Assembly: GCA_026873275.1 (NCBI GenBank)
Contig: JANTUC010000009.1
Span: forward strand, 806,001-870,000
DNA: 64,000 bases
Reading direction: 5' to 3'
From: Pseudopithomyces maydicus
Taxonomy: Eukaryota > Ascomycota > Dothideomycetes > Pleosporales > Didymosphaeriaceae
In this document: piece after piece, positions 10,838-21,113 of the stretch
Numbering within the stretch: the stretch's first letter is position 1
Layout: the number at the start of each line of letters is the position of its first letter
Position numbers and translations under genes: made by a program
Notes under the pieces: model-generated
What the model was told of the DNA's origin: nothing
The model's database searches: none
What the model saw: the letters and a program-made list of their open reading frames with translations, nothing else

Positions 10838-12652
10838 TTAGACTGAACCGCTCCCACTCCCGGCTTGCTTCACTAGTTCGGCTACCTTCCTTGCCAAATC
10901 CTCCGCCTCGGCCTTCGTCGCCGCCTCGGCGTACACTCTCACGGCATCTTCGGTCCCACTGGCGCGTGCAAAGCTCCTCCCCTGTCTCACCTTCTGCACC
11001 TCCTTATCGATCTTGTCCTGCAACCCTTCGGGGCTTGTAAGTTTTCTTTCGGCATCAGTCGTTTTGAAAATATTCCTATCATTGACGATGACCTTGAGGA
11101 GACGGTTGGGTAGATCGGTGTATGTACTTAGCCATTCTTGAGTACCCCAGGCCTTGTGCGCAAGCACCACTTCCACTAGGAGCATGTCGGAAAGGGCATC
11201 ACCGACGGACTGGTTTATGAGATCGATGCAGGCTCTGAGAACCGAGAGGGCTTCAGCCTGGCCTGGATTTTTGGGCTCGTATTCTCCAATTTTGTCTAAG
11301 GTATCGTCGGAAAAGATGACTGTGCCGTGACCATTTGCCTCAAAATATACGCCAATATCCAGCTTCTCTGCAGCATGATGCAAGTGCTTCACACCCGTTG
11401 GTGTACAGTCCACCTTGAGCTTGAGGTGCTGCTCGACATACTGGGTGGCTGCGCCATTCGCATAAGCAGTTTGCACGACACCGATGTTGATGCTGTCGGA
11501 GAGACCGGCGAGGCGTACTTGATCCCCAAGAAAAGAAGCAACGAGTGTTGCGATGCGGTCCCCGTCAAGGAGGCGGAAGACCGAGTTGGCATCTTTGAAG
11601 TAGAAGACGACACGGTCGGCATCGCCATCGAGAGAACAGCAACGGTCGTTTGGCCCAGCCTTGGACGAAGGCGGGGCGCGCTGGTTGGTTTTGACAAAGT
11701 CAGCACCGCACTGTGATGGTCAGCATGCAAGCAGGACGGCGGGGGATGGGGGATGAAGCTCACGTCAACGTTCAGGCTCTCAGGCTTGATGACGTCGTCG
11801 TTGACCAAGTGAATGTCGAGGGCTTCCTCCTTGGAAGGGAGGTGCTTGATGAGCTCGGCCAGTTTGGGGCCACCCACGCCGTTGGCACAGTCGACCGTCA
11901 GGCTGCCAGAGGGTCTCTTGCCCTTGAGGGCCGTCTTGAAGGCTTGGCCGAACTTTTCGTAGTAGCCCTGCTCGGTGGGTGTGCCATAGGCGTCCTTGGT
12001 GCCCTCCGTGTTCAGGCAGCGCACCATATAGTGCAGCTGCGGAGTGGTGAGGAAGCCGTAGTCCTTGACCTGGGCGCCGGCGGCCTTGAGGCCATCCTGT
12101 AGGCAAGCTAGCAGGCGGGCACCGGAGGCGCGAGTGTCCCTGGCGACAACGACGCGCGCCGGGCCGTCCAGGTCAATGTTGTGGGTGGCGGCTAGGTGGT
12201 GGTAGAAGCGGGCGACGTGGTCGGGGTCAGGCTGGTTGGCCATTTCGGTGCTGAGCACCTCCCACTCCTCCTGCAGCATGTTACCCAGCGGTTCAACAAG
12301 CTTGACGCCGTTATCCTCGGGTGGGTTGTGCGAGGCGGTGATCATGATGCCGATCCATTTGCCCTTGAGCGAGCGCGAGCGGAGGGCGGCGACGAGGCCG
12401 ACGCGCGTGAGGACCGAGTCGAGGACGTCGCTACGGTGGTCAGTGTGCGCGTGGCGAGCAAGGGGAAGGGACAGTCTCACGCCTTGGTCCGGAACTACGT
12501 CGACGCATTAGCCCGGGCTCTGAGCATGGAAGGGAGAGAGAGAGAGAGAAAGAGATCAGGCAATGGGCACCCACCCCGGCGGTTCCGTATGTGTACTGCA
12601 GCCCCTCGGGCGCGGGGTGCTTCGCAGCGGCGGCGACAATTTGGTCTGACAT
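10838..12652 (-). CDS. AGM1: Phosphoacetylglucosamine mutase (AGM1/PCM1)
   Basis: Interconverts GlcNAc-6-P and GlcNAc-1-P on the way to UDP-GlcNAc, the precursor for chitin, N-glycans and GPI anchors. Exons: 12652-12575, 12494-12481, 11710-10838 and 12430-11764 (third in order). Introns are 80, 50 and 53 nt, all GT-AG. The second exon is a 14-nt microexon supplying FRTK of the conserved GTAGFR block. The product is 543 aa, normal for the family. Motifs: the active-site phosphoserine loop TASHNPP (Ser64), the metal loop DGDADR (281-286), the sugar-binding EANGHG, and the C-terminal phosphate loop RASGTEDAVRV. All phases agree across the introns. It is convergent with the metallothionein gene, and its start lies 368 bp from the stop of NST1. 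Confidence 0.93.
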
Positions 12653-13020
12653 GCTGAGGTGCTTGCTTCACGTTCAGGCAGAGGGGGCAGAAGTGTCAGG
12701 ATCAGCACAGGTGGGGAAGGACAGCACTGTGTACAAATAGTGGGATGCATAGGGCTGAGCCTCTTCTCAGCCTCACCGCAACTCGCACCCAATCACGACC
12801 CGCCCTGGCCCGCCGTGTTTCAGCTGGCTACTAATAGCAACGGCGCCTCTACAAGATCAGCGACGCATGTCGACAGCACCATCAGGACAAGAGCAACGGC
12901 CTTCTTGTGAGCAAGGAAGCCCCGCCAGGAGGCTGGGTCAGAGTACCTAGGATCCCATTCGTGTCCAAAAACAAGCCGTGTCCAACCAAAAAGGGATATT
13001 GAGAATACGCCACATAATAT
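12653..13020. other. Short spacer between AGM1 start and NST1 stop
   Basis: 368 bp serving as AGM1 promoter and NST1 3' UTR. Nothing else was recognised. Confidence 0.6.
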
Positions 13021-16000
13021 TCAGAAAGCCTGCGGACCAAGACCGGGAAACGGCCTGCCCACGCCAAACCCACCTCCGCCACCACCTCCTCCTGCTCCTG
13101 CTGCTACTCCTCCGACCGGCACGCTGTGGCTCGGGATGGGGCTGCCGATCTCGCCCAAGGTAGGCGGTGGCATCGACCCTGCCTCCACGAACTTGATCTG
13201 GCTCAGTCGACCGGGGGGACTCCTTGTACTCGAGTGAACCACCGCCATTATTGTTGTCTCCAATGATGTCGCATGCCTCCTTAATCTCCTGCATGCCCAC
13301 CATGGCCTCCGTCGGCGCCCGAGCCGATTCGATGTGGCTGTGGACCTCTTGCGCATCCACGTAACTGTCCGCTCCAGCTTGTCGCATCGAAAGCATCTTG
13401 CACGTCTGGCATACGATGCGCCGGAGCCACACGAGACGTTGCTCACCCGGTCCACGTTGCTCGTTCGGACGTTGTGCCGCCATCATCGGGAATGGGTTAC
13501 TGAACATGTTGGACGTCGGCGACGTTCCCCAACCTGACCCAGGCATCGGGAAAGGCATACCACCCATCGGCGGTGTTCCCCAGACGCTAGCATTACTGGA
13601 TCCCGCAAAGGGCCCAGGGATGTCAGCACGTGGAGGACCTGGCACGTCCGCAAATCCAAACCCAAGCGGCGTTCCTCGAAGCGAGCCATGTGGCTGTGTG
13701 CTCCTGCGGCGTGCCGTGGGATTGAAATCGTCCAGGTTGAGATCCTCTTCGTCGTCTAGCAATGCTTTGCTACCCAAGTGATCTGCGAGCTCGTCGACGT
13801 CCCCGGTGCCATTGTCGTGGGGTTTGACGCTTGATGGTCGCTGAATGGGAGCTGGACGCTGTATAGGGTGGGCTCCAGGTGGCGCCATGGGACTATCGGC
13901 ATTCTGCTTGTCGAATGATCCGGATGTTTGCCGCGAGTGCGTGGGCATGCCAAAACCCGGGGGTGGGTCGGCGCTGGAAAGCCCTGCATCGGTCCAAAAC
14001 CTGGAGGAGGTCCATCCATGGGGAAGCCCCGCCCCATCGGCATCGGCCCAGGTGCATGCATTCCTGGAGGTGGGAACCCCCTGAATGATTGGCCGACGGG
14101 CTGTGGAGGGAACATGGGCATGCTGCGGCTTGGACCCATCATGCCAGGTATTATCGAGCCCTGGCCAGGGAAGCCATTCAATCCCGGAGGCATGTTGCCT
14201 ATACTCATACCTGGGGGTATTCCCATCCCAGGTGGTGGTCCAATTGGGGGCATCGGCGATGTAGGCTGCGTAGGAAGCGTTGAAGTTGGATATTGCGAGG
14301 TGGACGATTTGGTGAGGATTGATTTTGGAACAATAGGTACGTGTGCCTGGGAAGCGGGCGACATGGACTTGCTTGAAGGTTTCGGCGATGAGCCGTGCGA
14401 GCCTTGCTGCGAGCTTTGGCGTGGTTTGCTGGGTGTGGGCGCTTTGGGGATGGCCGGTGTTACATGAGGTGAAGGGATACCTGTAGATGATGTCTGTTTG
14501 AGCAGTTGAGGCGGCAGTGCTACGGTGACCGGTTGTGGGTTCTTCTTGGCTGGTGTAGGGGTACGCTGAATAGCAGTAGTACCCTGCTCCTCTTTTCGAA
14601 CCCGCTCCTTTTCGGCCTTGGCTTTTGCTTCACGTTCTCGACGATCTCTTTCTTCGTGAGCCTTTTTCTCCTTCGCCTCCTTTTCTCTAGCTTCGCGTCC
14701 CTCGCGCTCCTTCCGCTTGGCTTCTTCACGAGCTTTCTTCTCTTGGAGCTTGTGCTCTCGCGCCTTTCGTTCGGCTTCTTGTTGCCGTTCACGTTCCTCT
14801 TGCTGTCGCCTGATGCGGTCGGCTTCTCTTCGCTGCTTCTCTTCCTCTTGCGTCTTGCGTTCGGCCTCCTTTTTCTTCCTCTGCTCCTCCCGCTTCTTTC
14901 GCTGTTCTTCGAGCCGTTTTTCCTCGGCAGCTCTAAGCTCGGCCTCTTTCGCGGCTTGCTCGGCTTCCTTGCGTGCCTTTTCCTCGGCCCTGAGCTGCTT
15001 CTGCTTTTCCTTCTTCTCCTTCTTCTTCGCAGCCTCCTTGGCTTTCTTGGCATCTTTAAGCTCCTGCTGTTGGCCTTCTTCGTACAGCTCCTGCAGCAGT
15101 TGCTCTTGACGCTCCTTTGCCACCTTCTCTCGATACGCCTGTAGCACCCTTTGCTCAAACATACGCGCGGCGAATATTTGGAACATTCGTCGTCCTTCTT
15201 CCATGCGCTGCTCCTCGGTCATGGTATCCTGGCAGCGGTCAGTAAATCAAAATGGAGTGCTCCAGCCACACGCACCTCCTCGTCCTCGTCCTCCTCGTAG
15301 TCGTCATCCTCGTAGCCCTCTTCGTCGTCTTCTACTTCATCGAACTCGTCGTCTTCCGGTTGCTGATGGTGCGAGCTGTGCGAGCCTCGGTACATGGTCG
15401 GGTGAGCCTGGTACTGTGCTTCTTCTTCTCGCTGCATCCGGCGCTCAGCAAGCTGCTCCATCATCTCGATGAACTTTTTCCCATCGTTCTTCAGCAGGTC
15501 GTCGGCCACGGTGAGAATTCCGCCTGGAGAATGCATCAGTCTCTCCCGCAACAGCGACATGACAGACCCAATACCTTTAACTTGTAAGCTGTTGCCGAAA
15601 CGGAGGAAATCTGCAGTTTCGGGCGGTGGTAAGCTTCGTTCTTCCTCACTATAGTCTTCCTCGGACGATATCTCACTATTTGAGTAATCATCCTCTTCAT
15701 CGCCTGAGTACTCGTCTTCGTCGTAGTGGCCAGGCGGAGGGTGGGCGGCGATGATGGGTCGAGGGGTACTGGAAGCAAGACGGTAATCAGCAAGTGTCAT
15801 AATATTACCGGTAGAGGCGTGGTGGGTTTCATACTGCTCGAGCTCTTCATAGTAGGCGTCATAGAGCACTTCGAGTTCCTCCTCGATGGCCGTCCTTTTC
15901 CGGCCGCACACGGTGCAGCTGCACGAGTGTTTCTGCTGCTCCTTCATCTTGCGCAAGACGGCCTCCTTTTCGATCTTCACCAGGGACTTGCGCTCATCCT

Positions 16001-16621
16001 CGCCCAGCGACAGCCAAAACTCGCGTATCCGCTCCCGCTCCTCCTGTGTGGTTGTGTTCCATATGCGGTTGTTCTTGGCGGCGTTGGGCTTGCGGGGGTG
16101 GGTACGTGTCGCGGCGGGGGGTTATGGTATGCGGGCTGTGGCAGCGGCAGGGCTTTCTTCTTTTTGGCCTTCTTGCCGTTCTGGGCCGAGGCCGGACGCG
16201 GTGGATGGCCCTGTATCCGATAGCCGTGCTCGTCGTAGTAACCGTTGTCCTCCTCGTCTGAGTAGAAGTCGCCCTCTTCGTCGTGCGGGGTACCGTCGTC
16301 GAGGTCGGGGTCGTAGTCGGGGCCATGGTAGCGCGGAGCATGCGGGTGGTGGTGATGGTGGTGGTGGTGGTGGTGGCGATGTTGATGTTGAGGCTGCTGC
16401 TGCTGCTGTTGAGGCGGCGGCACCCCGTTCTTCTGGGGCGCGGGCGAGGGCGAGGGCGAGGGCGAGGGCGGCTGCTTCTGGGCCTCGGCGGCCTTCCTTG
16501 CAGCCTCCTTCTCGCGCCGCTTCTGCTTCTTGCGATTCACGGGCTGGGGCTGGGCTGCGACACCGTTGGAGGCGGGCGCGGGCGCCGTGGGAGCGGCGGC
16601 GGCCTGGTTGCCCTGGGCCAT
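13021..16621 (-). CDS. NST1: Stress response protein NST1 (three single-base frame breaks in this sequence)
   Basis: A large fungal protein linked in yeast to salt tolerance; its molecular function is poorly known. Order: N-terminal KKQKRREKEAARK, His/Gln-rich and acidic stretches, a conserved core (RIWNTTTQEERERIREFWLSL, then a Cys-rich SCSCTVCGRKRTAIEEELEVLYDAYYEELE), a long Glu/Lys/Arg coiled coil (about 15150-14600), a Pro/Gly/Met-rich region, and a C-terminal RRIVCQTCK...DIIG block ending in poly-Gly and GLGPQAF. Exons are 16621-15276 and 15228-13021, with a 47-nt GT-AG intron. The frame breaks three times: at G6 16116-16121 (one base short), G5 13959-13963 (one short) and G6 13213-13218 (one extra). 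With those resolved the phases fit exactly and the length is 1184 aa, normal for NST1. The N-terminal ATG is the best guess, as the frame stays open upstream. Confidence 0.85.
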
Positions 16622-17424
16622 CTGGGGCGCAGGCTCGGGCTCTGGATAGGGCTCGGGTCGGGGTGCGGGCTCGGGGTGCTGGCAGGCGGCGTCAGAAGCT
16701 GTTGAGCTTGGGTGGTGTTTGTTGCTGTGGGCTGGTGACAGGGCCGGGTGGGAGCAAATGTCGGAGCGGCCGTCCCCAGTCCCCCGCTTTGGTACTCACG
16801 CAATGGGCCGTCTCGTCGAGGTGGCGGGCGATGCCTGGCAAAGCAATTCGTCGGGCGATGGCAAAGACAGCTCCAGCTCTATCGGGCCGGGCGCATGGCG
16901 GGTCGCGGGGTGCTCTCGCGCTGGTGATATTGCAGTCAATGGGCGTTGGCGGTCGCGCTTAGTCCACGCACGAAGGCGCCAAGCTGCTGCATCTTGCGCT
17001 TGCTCAGCCTCAGGCCTGCATCTGGTCGACCCAGATAGAGCCCTCTCCTCTCCCACTAGCCACCCGCTTGCGCCTTGCCCGTGCGTGCAGCTCCGACCCC
17101 GAGCCCTTCTTAAGCCTGCGCGCCCGCTGCTCCAGTGACCCTGCCTCCCTGCCGTCCTGCCTGCCCGCTCGCCTGCCATCCTGCCATCCTGCCATCCCGC
17201 CTGTCACTCACGCCGCCGAACCAACCCTCCGCTCGCCTCGACGTCGCCGCCCGAAACCCGCCCGTCCAGTCGCTCGCTTCTCTCGCCCTCCGTCTGCCTC
17301 TCTCGCCCGCCAAGCTCTCGTCGCACCTCTGTACTGCTCCCGCACCCCAACACACCACGAACCCTCACCCGGCAGAGCGACTCCTTCGCTGAGAGCGCAT
17401 TGCCCATTCACACCCTTCTGGACC
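16622..17424. promoter_or_regulatory. Divergent promoter region NST1 / RHO2
   Basis: An 803-bp spacer between two divergently transcribed genes, C-rich on the plus strand towards RHO2, with repeated CTGCC/CATCC pentamers around 17140-17210. No distinct TATA box. Overlapping ORFs here look like composition artefacts. Confidence 0.5.
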
Positions 17425-18444
17425 ATGGCCCAAAACGGCGAGCCCGTCATGCGCAGGTACGTATGCATCTCACGCCTGCTCGCTACCTCCCCCTCCCCGC
17501 TGCACCTTTTCCTTCCTTGAGCCTCCATCGCCCAGTGCAGAAGATGCTGCCTCATGCTCCGTAACTTGCATTGGTCCCCCCTTCTCAAATCCGAGGCCCT
17601 CCATGCCTAAAAATAGGCCTCATACACGTACCCACAACCTCCAACATCCGTCTTTTCATCGCTCCCTGTCGCCTTTGGTCCTAGCTGCTATTTCGTCTTC
17701 CGAATTGGTTCTCTTCCGTTCCCGTCCCGGTTTCGTGCCTGCCAGCTACTCCCTGCTCATATAGCCACCTCACTGAAACGCCTCGGTCCGTTGGCATATG
17801 AGCTAATCAAAAGTAAAATTGTAGGAAGCTTGTCATTATCGGCGACGGTGCCTGCGGCAAGACCAGTCTCTTGAGCGTCTTCACCTTGGGTTATTTTCCC
17901 ACTGTGCGTCCTCCAACTCAGTCCTCCAAGGAAGCATTGAGACTGACTTCTCCAGCGATATGTCCCCACCGTCTTCGAAAACTACGTCACCGATTGCAGA
18001 GTAGATGGCAAGTCGGTTCAACTAGCACTATGGGATACTGCAGGCCAGGAAGACTACGAGCGGCTCCGACCTCTGGCTTACAGCAAAGCCCACGTCATCT
18101 TGATAGGCTTTTCGGTCGATTCGCCCGATTCACTAGAAAACGTCAAGCATAAATGGGCCGAAGAGGCGCGGGAACGCTGCCCTGGTGTTCCCATCATCTT
18201 GGTTGGACTCAAAAAGGATCTTCGCGAAGACCCGCTGGCACAAGAGGAGATGCGAAAGAAGTCCCTCAAGTTCACCACCCCGAAAGCGGGCAGTGACATG
18301 AAGGAGGTCATTGGTGCACGCAAGTACCTTGAATGCTCGTCGCTGACGGGTGACGGCGTAGACGACGTTTTTGAAGCTGCCACTCGTGCTGCCCTTTTGT
18401 CCCAAGACAAGAAGGAGAGTGGCGGCTGTTGCGTGATCATGTGA
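17425..18444 (+). CDS. RHO2: Rho2-type small GTPase
   Basis: A membrane-anchored Rho GTPase controlling cell-wall synthesis and polarity. In fission yeast Rho2 acts upstream of Pck2 and the cell-integrity MAPK path. Exons are 17425-17456, 17825-17903 and 17956-18444, giving 199 aa. Intron 1 is long for this genome (368 nt), intron 2 is 52 nt, and both are GT-AG. Motifs: G1 GDGACGKT (17-24), switch I YVPTVFENY (39-47), DTAGQE (64-69), GLKKD, CSSLTGDGV, and the C-terminal CaaX box CVIM (196-199), preceded by another Cys that could be palmitoylated. Met at the CaaX end favours farnesylation. The segments VFTLGYFPT, LAYSKAHVILIGFSVD and RKYLECSSLTGDGVDD are Rho2-like rather than Rho1 or Cdc42. 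Confidence 0.93.
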
Positions 18445-19109
18445 AGCGACTTTATTCATATTGCATTGGGTGGAGTTAACATGGCGCATTCATCTCACTG
18501 TTGAAGTTTTCCCTTACTTTTGCTGGGCATTGCTGAGCAACAGCGTAGCCTTGTAATCTTTTCTCTTCTCTTTTTCTCTTCTTGCAGGGCATATTGCTAA
18601 GCGGTCGCATATCCTTGCCTTGCAAACCCCTGTCTCACCTTTTGACATAACATTCCTGTCACGGAAGGCTCGAATGCGAGCTGGGCTTCTTATTCTAATG
18701 GAGATATTTGGAAGACAGAGTGGTAAGATATGTCCAGAGATGATGGACTACACGATTTCGTGACGGCGGATGGTCCTTGCACGTCCCCTCATTTTTCCAA
18801 TCTACATTGAGCGACCAAGGGACTGTCGATGATGGCGATAATCTAAGAGATCACTATTGCTTCATGAACATTAGAATATGCCTGTCAATGTACGCGGAGC
18901 GTCAATATAGCGTGATATGCCACGGTATCTGTGCAATATAAGCCCAGTGTTTAACTGTCTTGATATCCATCCACAAGTGCACGCTACAAAGACATAGCGT
19001 ATTACAATAGAACTGACAATGTCCCTTGCCCTGCTACAAATACATACTATGAGTGCGAACAGATAATCTTACACTCTCATGGCCTGATGCTCGACGCACG
19101 CCACGTTTT
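18445..19109. other. Intergenic (convergent 3' UTRs)
   Basis: Between the RHO2 stop and the minus-strand mL40 stop. Nothing was recognised beyond the expected UTRs. Confidence 0.6.
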
Positions 19110-19788
19110 CTAATTTCTCGACCATCCATGATTCCAACCCTCTCGCGCAGGAAAATCAACCTGCACCCTCGCATACTCAACCGGCACGCTTCCCCACACA
19201 CCCCTCTTAAGCATCGCCGCCCTATATAACCTGCCAACTTCCTTTCCCTTGGCACCGAGAGCCCCCGCATCCGCTCCCTGACCACCAGCTTCTGCTTCAG
19301 ACACTAAATTCCCATTGGAGTCCATAAGTCGAAGGTGTTCGCAGGCGGCGCGCATGGACATGTACTGCCGCTCGAGATCGAGTTCCTCCGCCCTGCGTCG
19401 TTTTCGCAGAAACAACAACCATGCACGCTGAATGGTCCAGTGTCGGAGATAGCGGAGGCGGGAGAAGTGGAGAGGCCGAGGGGTGAGGGGATGTGAGAGG
19501 TGATAGCGGATTGCGGCTAGCTGTCGTCAGAACATTGCCATTGTGTCATCAAATACAGACGCCAACTGAAAGTCATTCCAGGATGTACATACTGATACGC
19601 GGATCCGTGCCAGGGCCTTTTCCCTTCTTTCGCTTCATCATACGCGCTGTAGATGAGAACAGCGAGGCATGTGTGATTACGGGTATTGGTGCTCGTTTTG
19701 TCGGAGCACTTGGGCGAATTGTGAAGGGTATCGGATATCTTAAAGCCATGGGAATTCTAAGCGTGGGCCGCAAAGTGAAAACGTTCAT
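19110..19788 (-). CDS. MRPL28: Mitochondrial large-subunit ribosomal protein mL40 (Mrpl28 family)
   Basis: A structural protein of the mitochondrial 54S subunit. Exon 1 (19788-19593) starts at ATG and encodes a basic, Ser/Thr-rich presequence followed by MKRKKGKGPGTDPRI. Exon 2 (19516-19110) continues AIRYHLSHPLTPRPL and includes LRHWTIQRAW, the coiled EELDLERQYMSMRAACEHLR, and the C-terminal GVWGSVPVEYARVQVD...REGWNHGW typical of fungal mL40. The intron (76 nt) uses GTATGT and a CTAG acceptor. An AG four bases earlier is in the wrong phase. Total 200 aa. A longer minus ORF upstream of the ATG starts at GTG and is ignored. Only exon 2 is visible as a conserved ORF without splicing, which makes the gene easy to truncate in annotation. 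Confidence 0.88.
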
Positions 19789-21113
19789 TGTGGATAGTAT
19801 GCAGCAAGTGTTGGACAATTCGTGAACGTCGTCTAGAAATCTCACGGCGCCAAGACATCAAGATGCGCTAATAGTAAACGGTATAGCGCCTAGTACAGCC
19901 ATGAACATCCACAGGTGTCCACGTCCACGTCCACGTATAGTGGCTACGCGCCGATGCATCCTACAACCCTTTATTATTCCTTGCCTAAACAACACCTTTT
20001 TATATATAATCTGTGGAAAGGATACATCCAAAAGCCGATTCTAATAGAGAAAACTGGTCACGTGACCTGATCCGAGGTCTAGACGCGAGAAGTCTAAGGA
20101 CTTAATTATTTAATCCTATTACCTAACCTAAGAGTAGATAGTTTTTCTATAAAGTTTAGGTTTCTTTTAGAGAAATCCGGGTAGTAAATTACTACTTTTA
20201 TTTACAGAAATGCACTGTCGGTTCCACAGCTCTAAATAATCTCTATAAATAAAAAAAGCCTCGTTCTGTTAACCTATATAATCCTACGACACCTCTAAAT
20301 TTTGCTTAATTCTGAACTAAGCCATGAATATACAATTAAATCTCTTTTGCCCTAACACACTTTTAATATATTACTAACACAGAGAGACTATTATCCTTTT
20401 TTAGTATATCTTATATCACACTTTTATAGTTCTCTGTCTATGTTTGATGAATTAGTGAATTAGTGTCGAGTGAATAGTGAACACGGTAATAACTGCATAA
20501 AAAACGAGAAGAAAAAAGTATCTCCCTACTAGATAGCTAGAAAAGAAAAATAGCGTGGAAGCAATAGAAAATAATTATATTATAGTTTTCGCTAAAAGCC
20601 AGTGTAGAGTAAGGTATATATTTAAATATGCTGCTTTAATAGCTTCCTATCTGATTTTATATACTACGTTCACTAAATGGAGATGTTCACTAGTACGTTC
20701 ATTATAAGGGAATGTTCATTTGGCTGTGTTGTGCGTGTATTCACTTTACTTAGCTATGCTTCGGGTTCAGCTAAGAGGCTGTTTTAGGTACACACAATAA
20801 ATTGAAATACTACCTGCTGTTGTGGCGAAGGAGTTACAAATAATACAGATATTTAATATTGGGGTATAAATGCTGGGAGAAGATAGTAATACAAAACATA
20901 AAACGAAATAGTGCCCATGGCCGAGCATACCGTACCAGATAGCCCAATTAATCGTCATATAACATTTTGCCATATGCCAGGCACAAAATGATCAAAAACA
21001 GCCTCTGCAAACGCCAATCTGAATTCTCAACACTCCTGCCATACCTTCCCTTTTCGCTTGCGTTTTGCATCTATACCTTACATTACCGTTTTCTATGCCT
21101 GTCAAATCGCTGC
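19789..21113. other. Gene-poor stretch with an AT-rich, RIP-like island
   Basis: 1.3 kb without a convincing gene. From about 20090 to 20660 the composition drops to AT-rich, resembling the left-hand repeat block. A 12-bp palindrome GGTCACGTGACC (20055-20066) lies just before the island. A possible MITE is listed separately. Confidence 0.6.
20454..20720. mobile_element. Possible MITE-like element with inverted subterminal motifs
   Basis: The motif AGTGAA occurs three times at 20454-20481, and its reverse complement TTCACT/TTCATT four times at 20669-20720, about 190 bp apart. Inverted arrays of short motifs at both ends of a small AT-rich non-coding segment suggest a MITE. I could not define terminal inverted repeats or a target-site duplication. 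Confidence 0.3.

Noticed and set aside
14506..15144. Leu/Phe-rich plus-strand ORF of 212 codons resembling a membrane protein
   Set aside because: It is the antisense shadow of the Glu/Lys/Arg coiled coil of NST1. GAA/GAG/AAG codons read as TTC/CTC/CTT.
16090..16106. 17-bp GT...AG segment in NST1 whose removal restores frame
   Set aside because: Far too short for a fungal spliceosomal intron, with no branch site. A single missing base in the adjacent G6 run is more plausible.
20055..20066. 12-bp palindrome GGTCACGTGACC as a regulatory site
   Set aside because: It holds a CACGTG core, but it lies far from any gene start and next to a repeat island, so no role can be supported.
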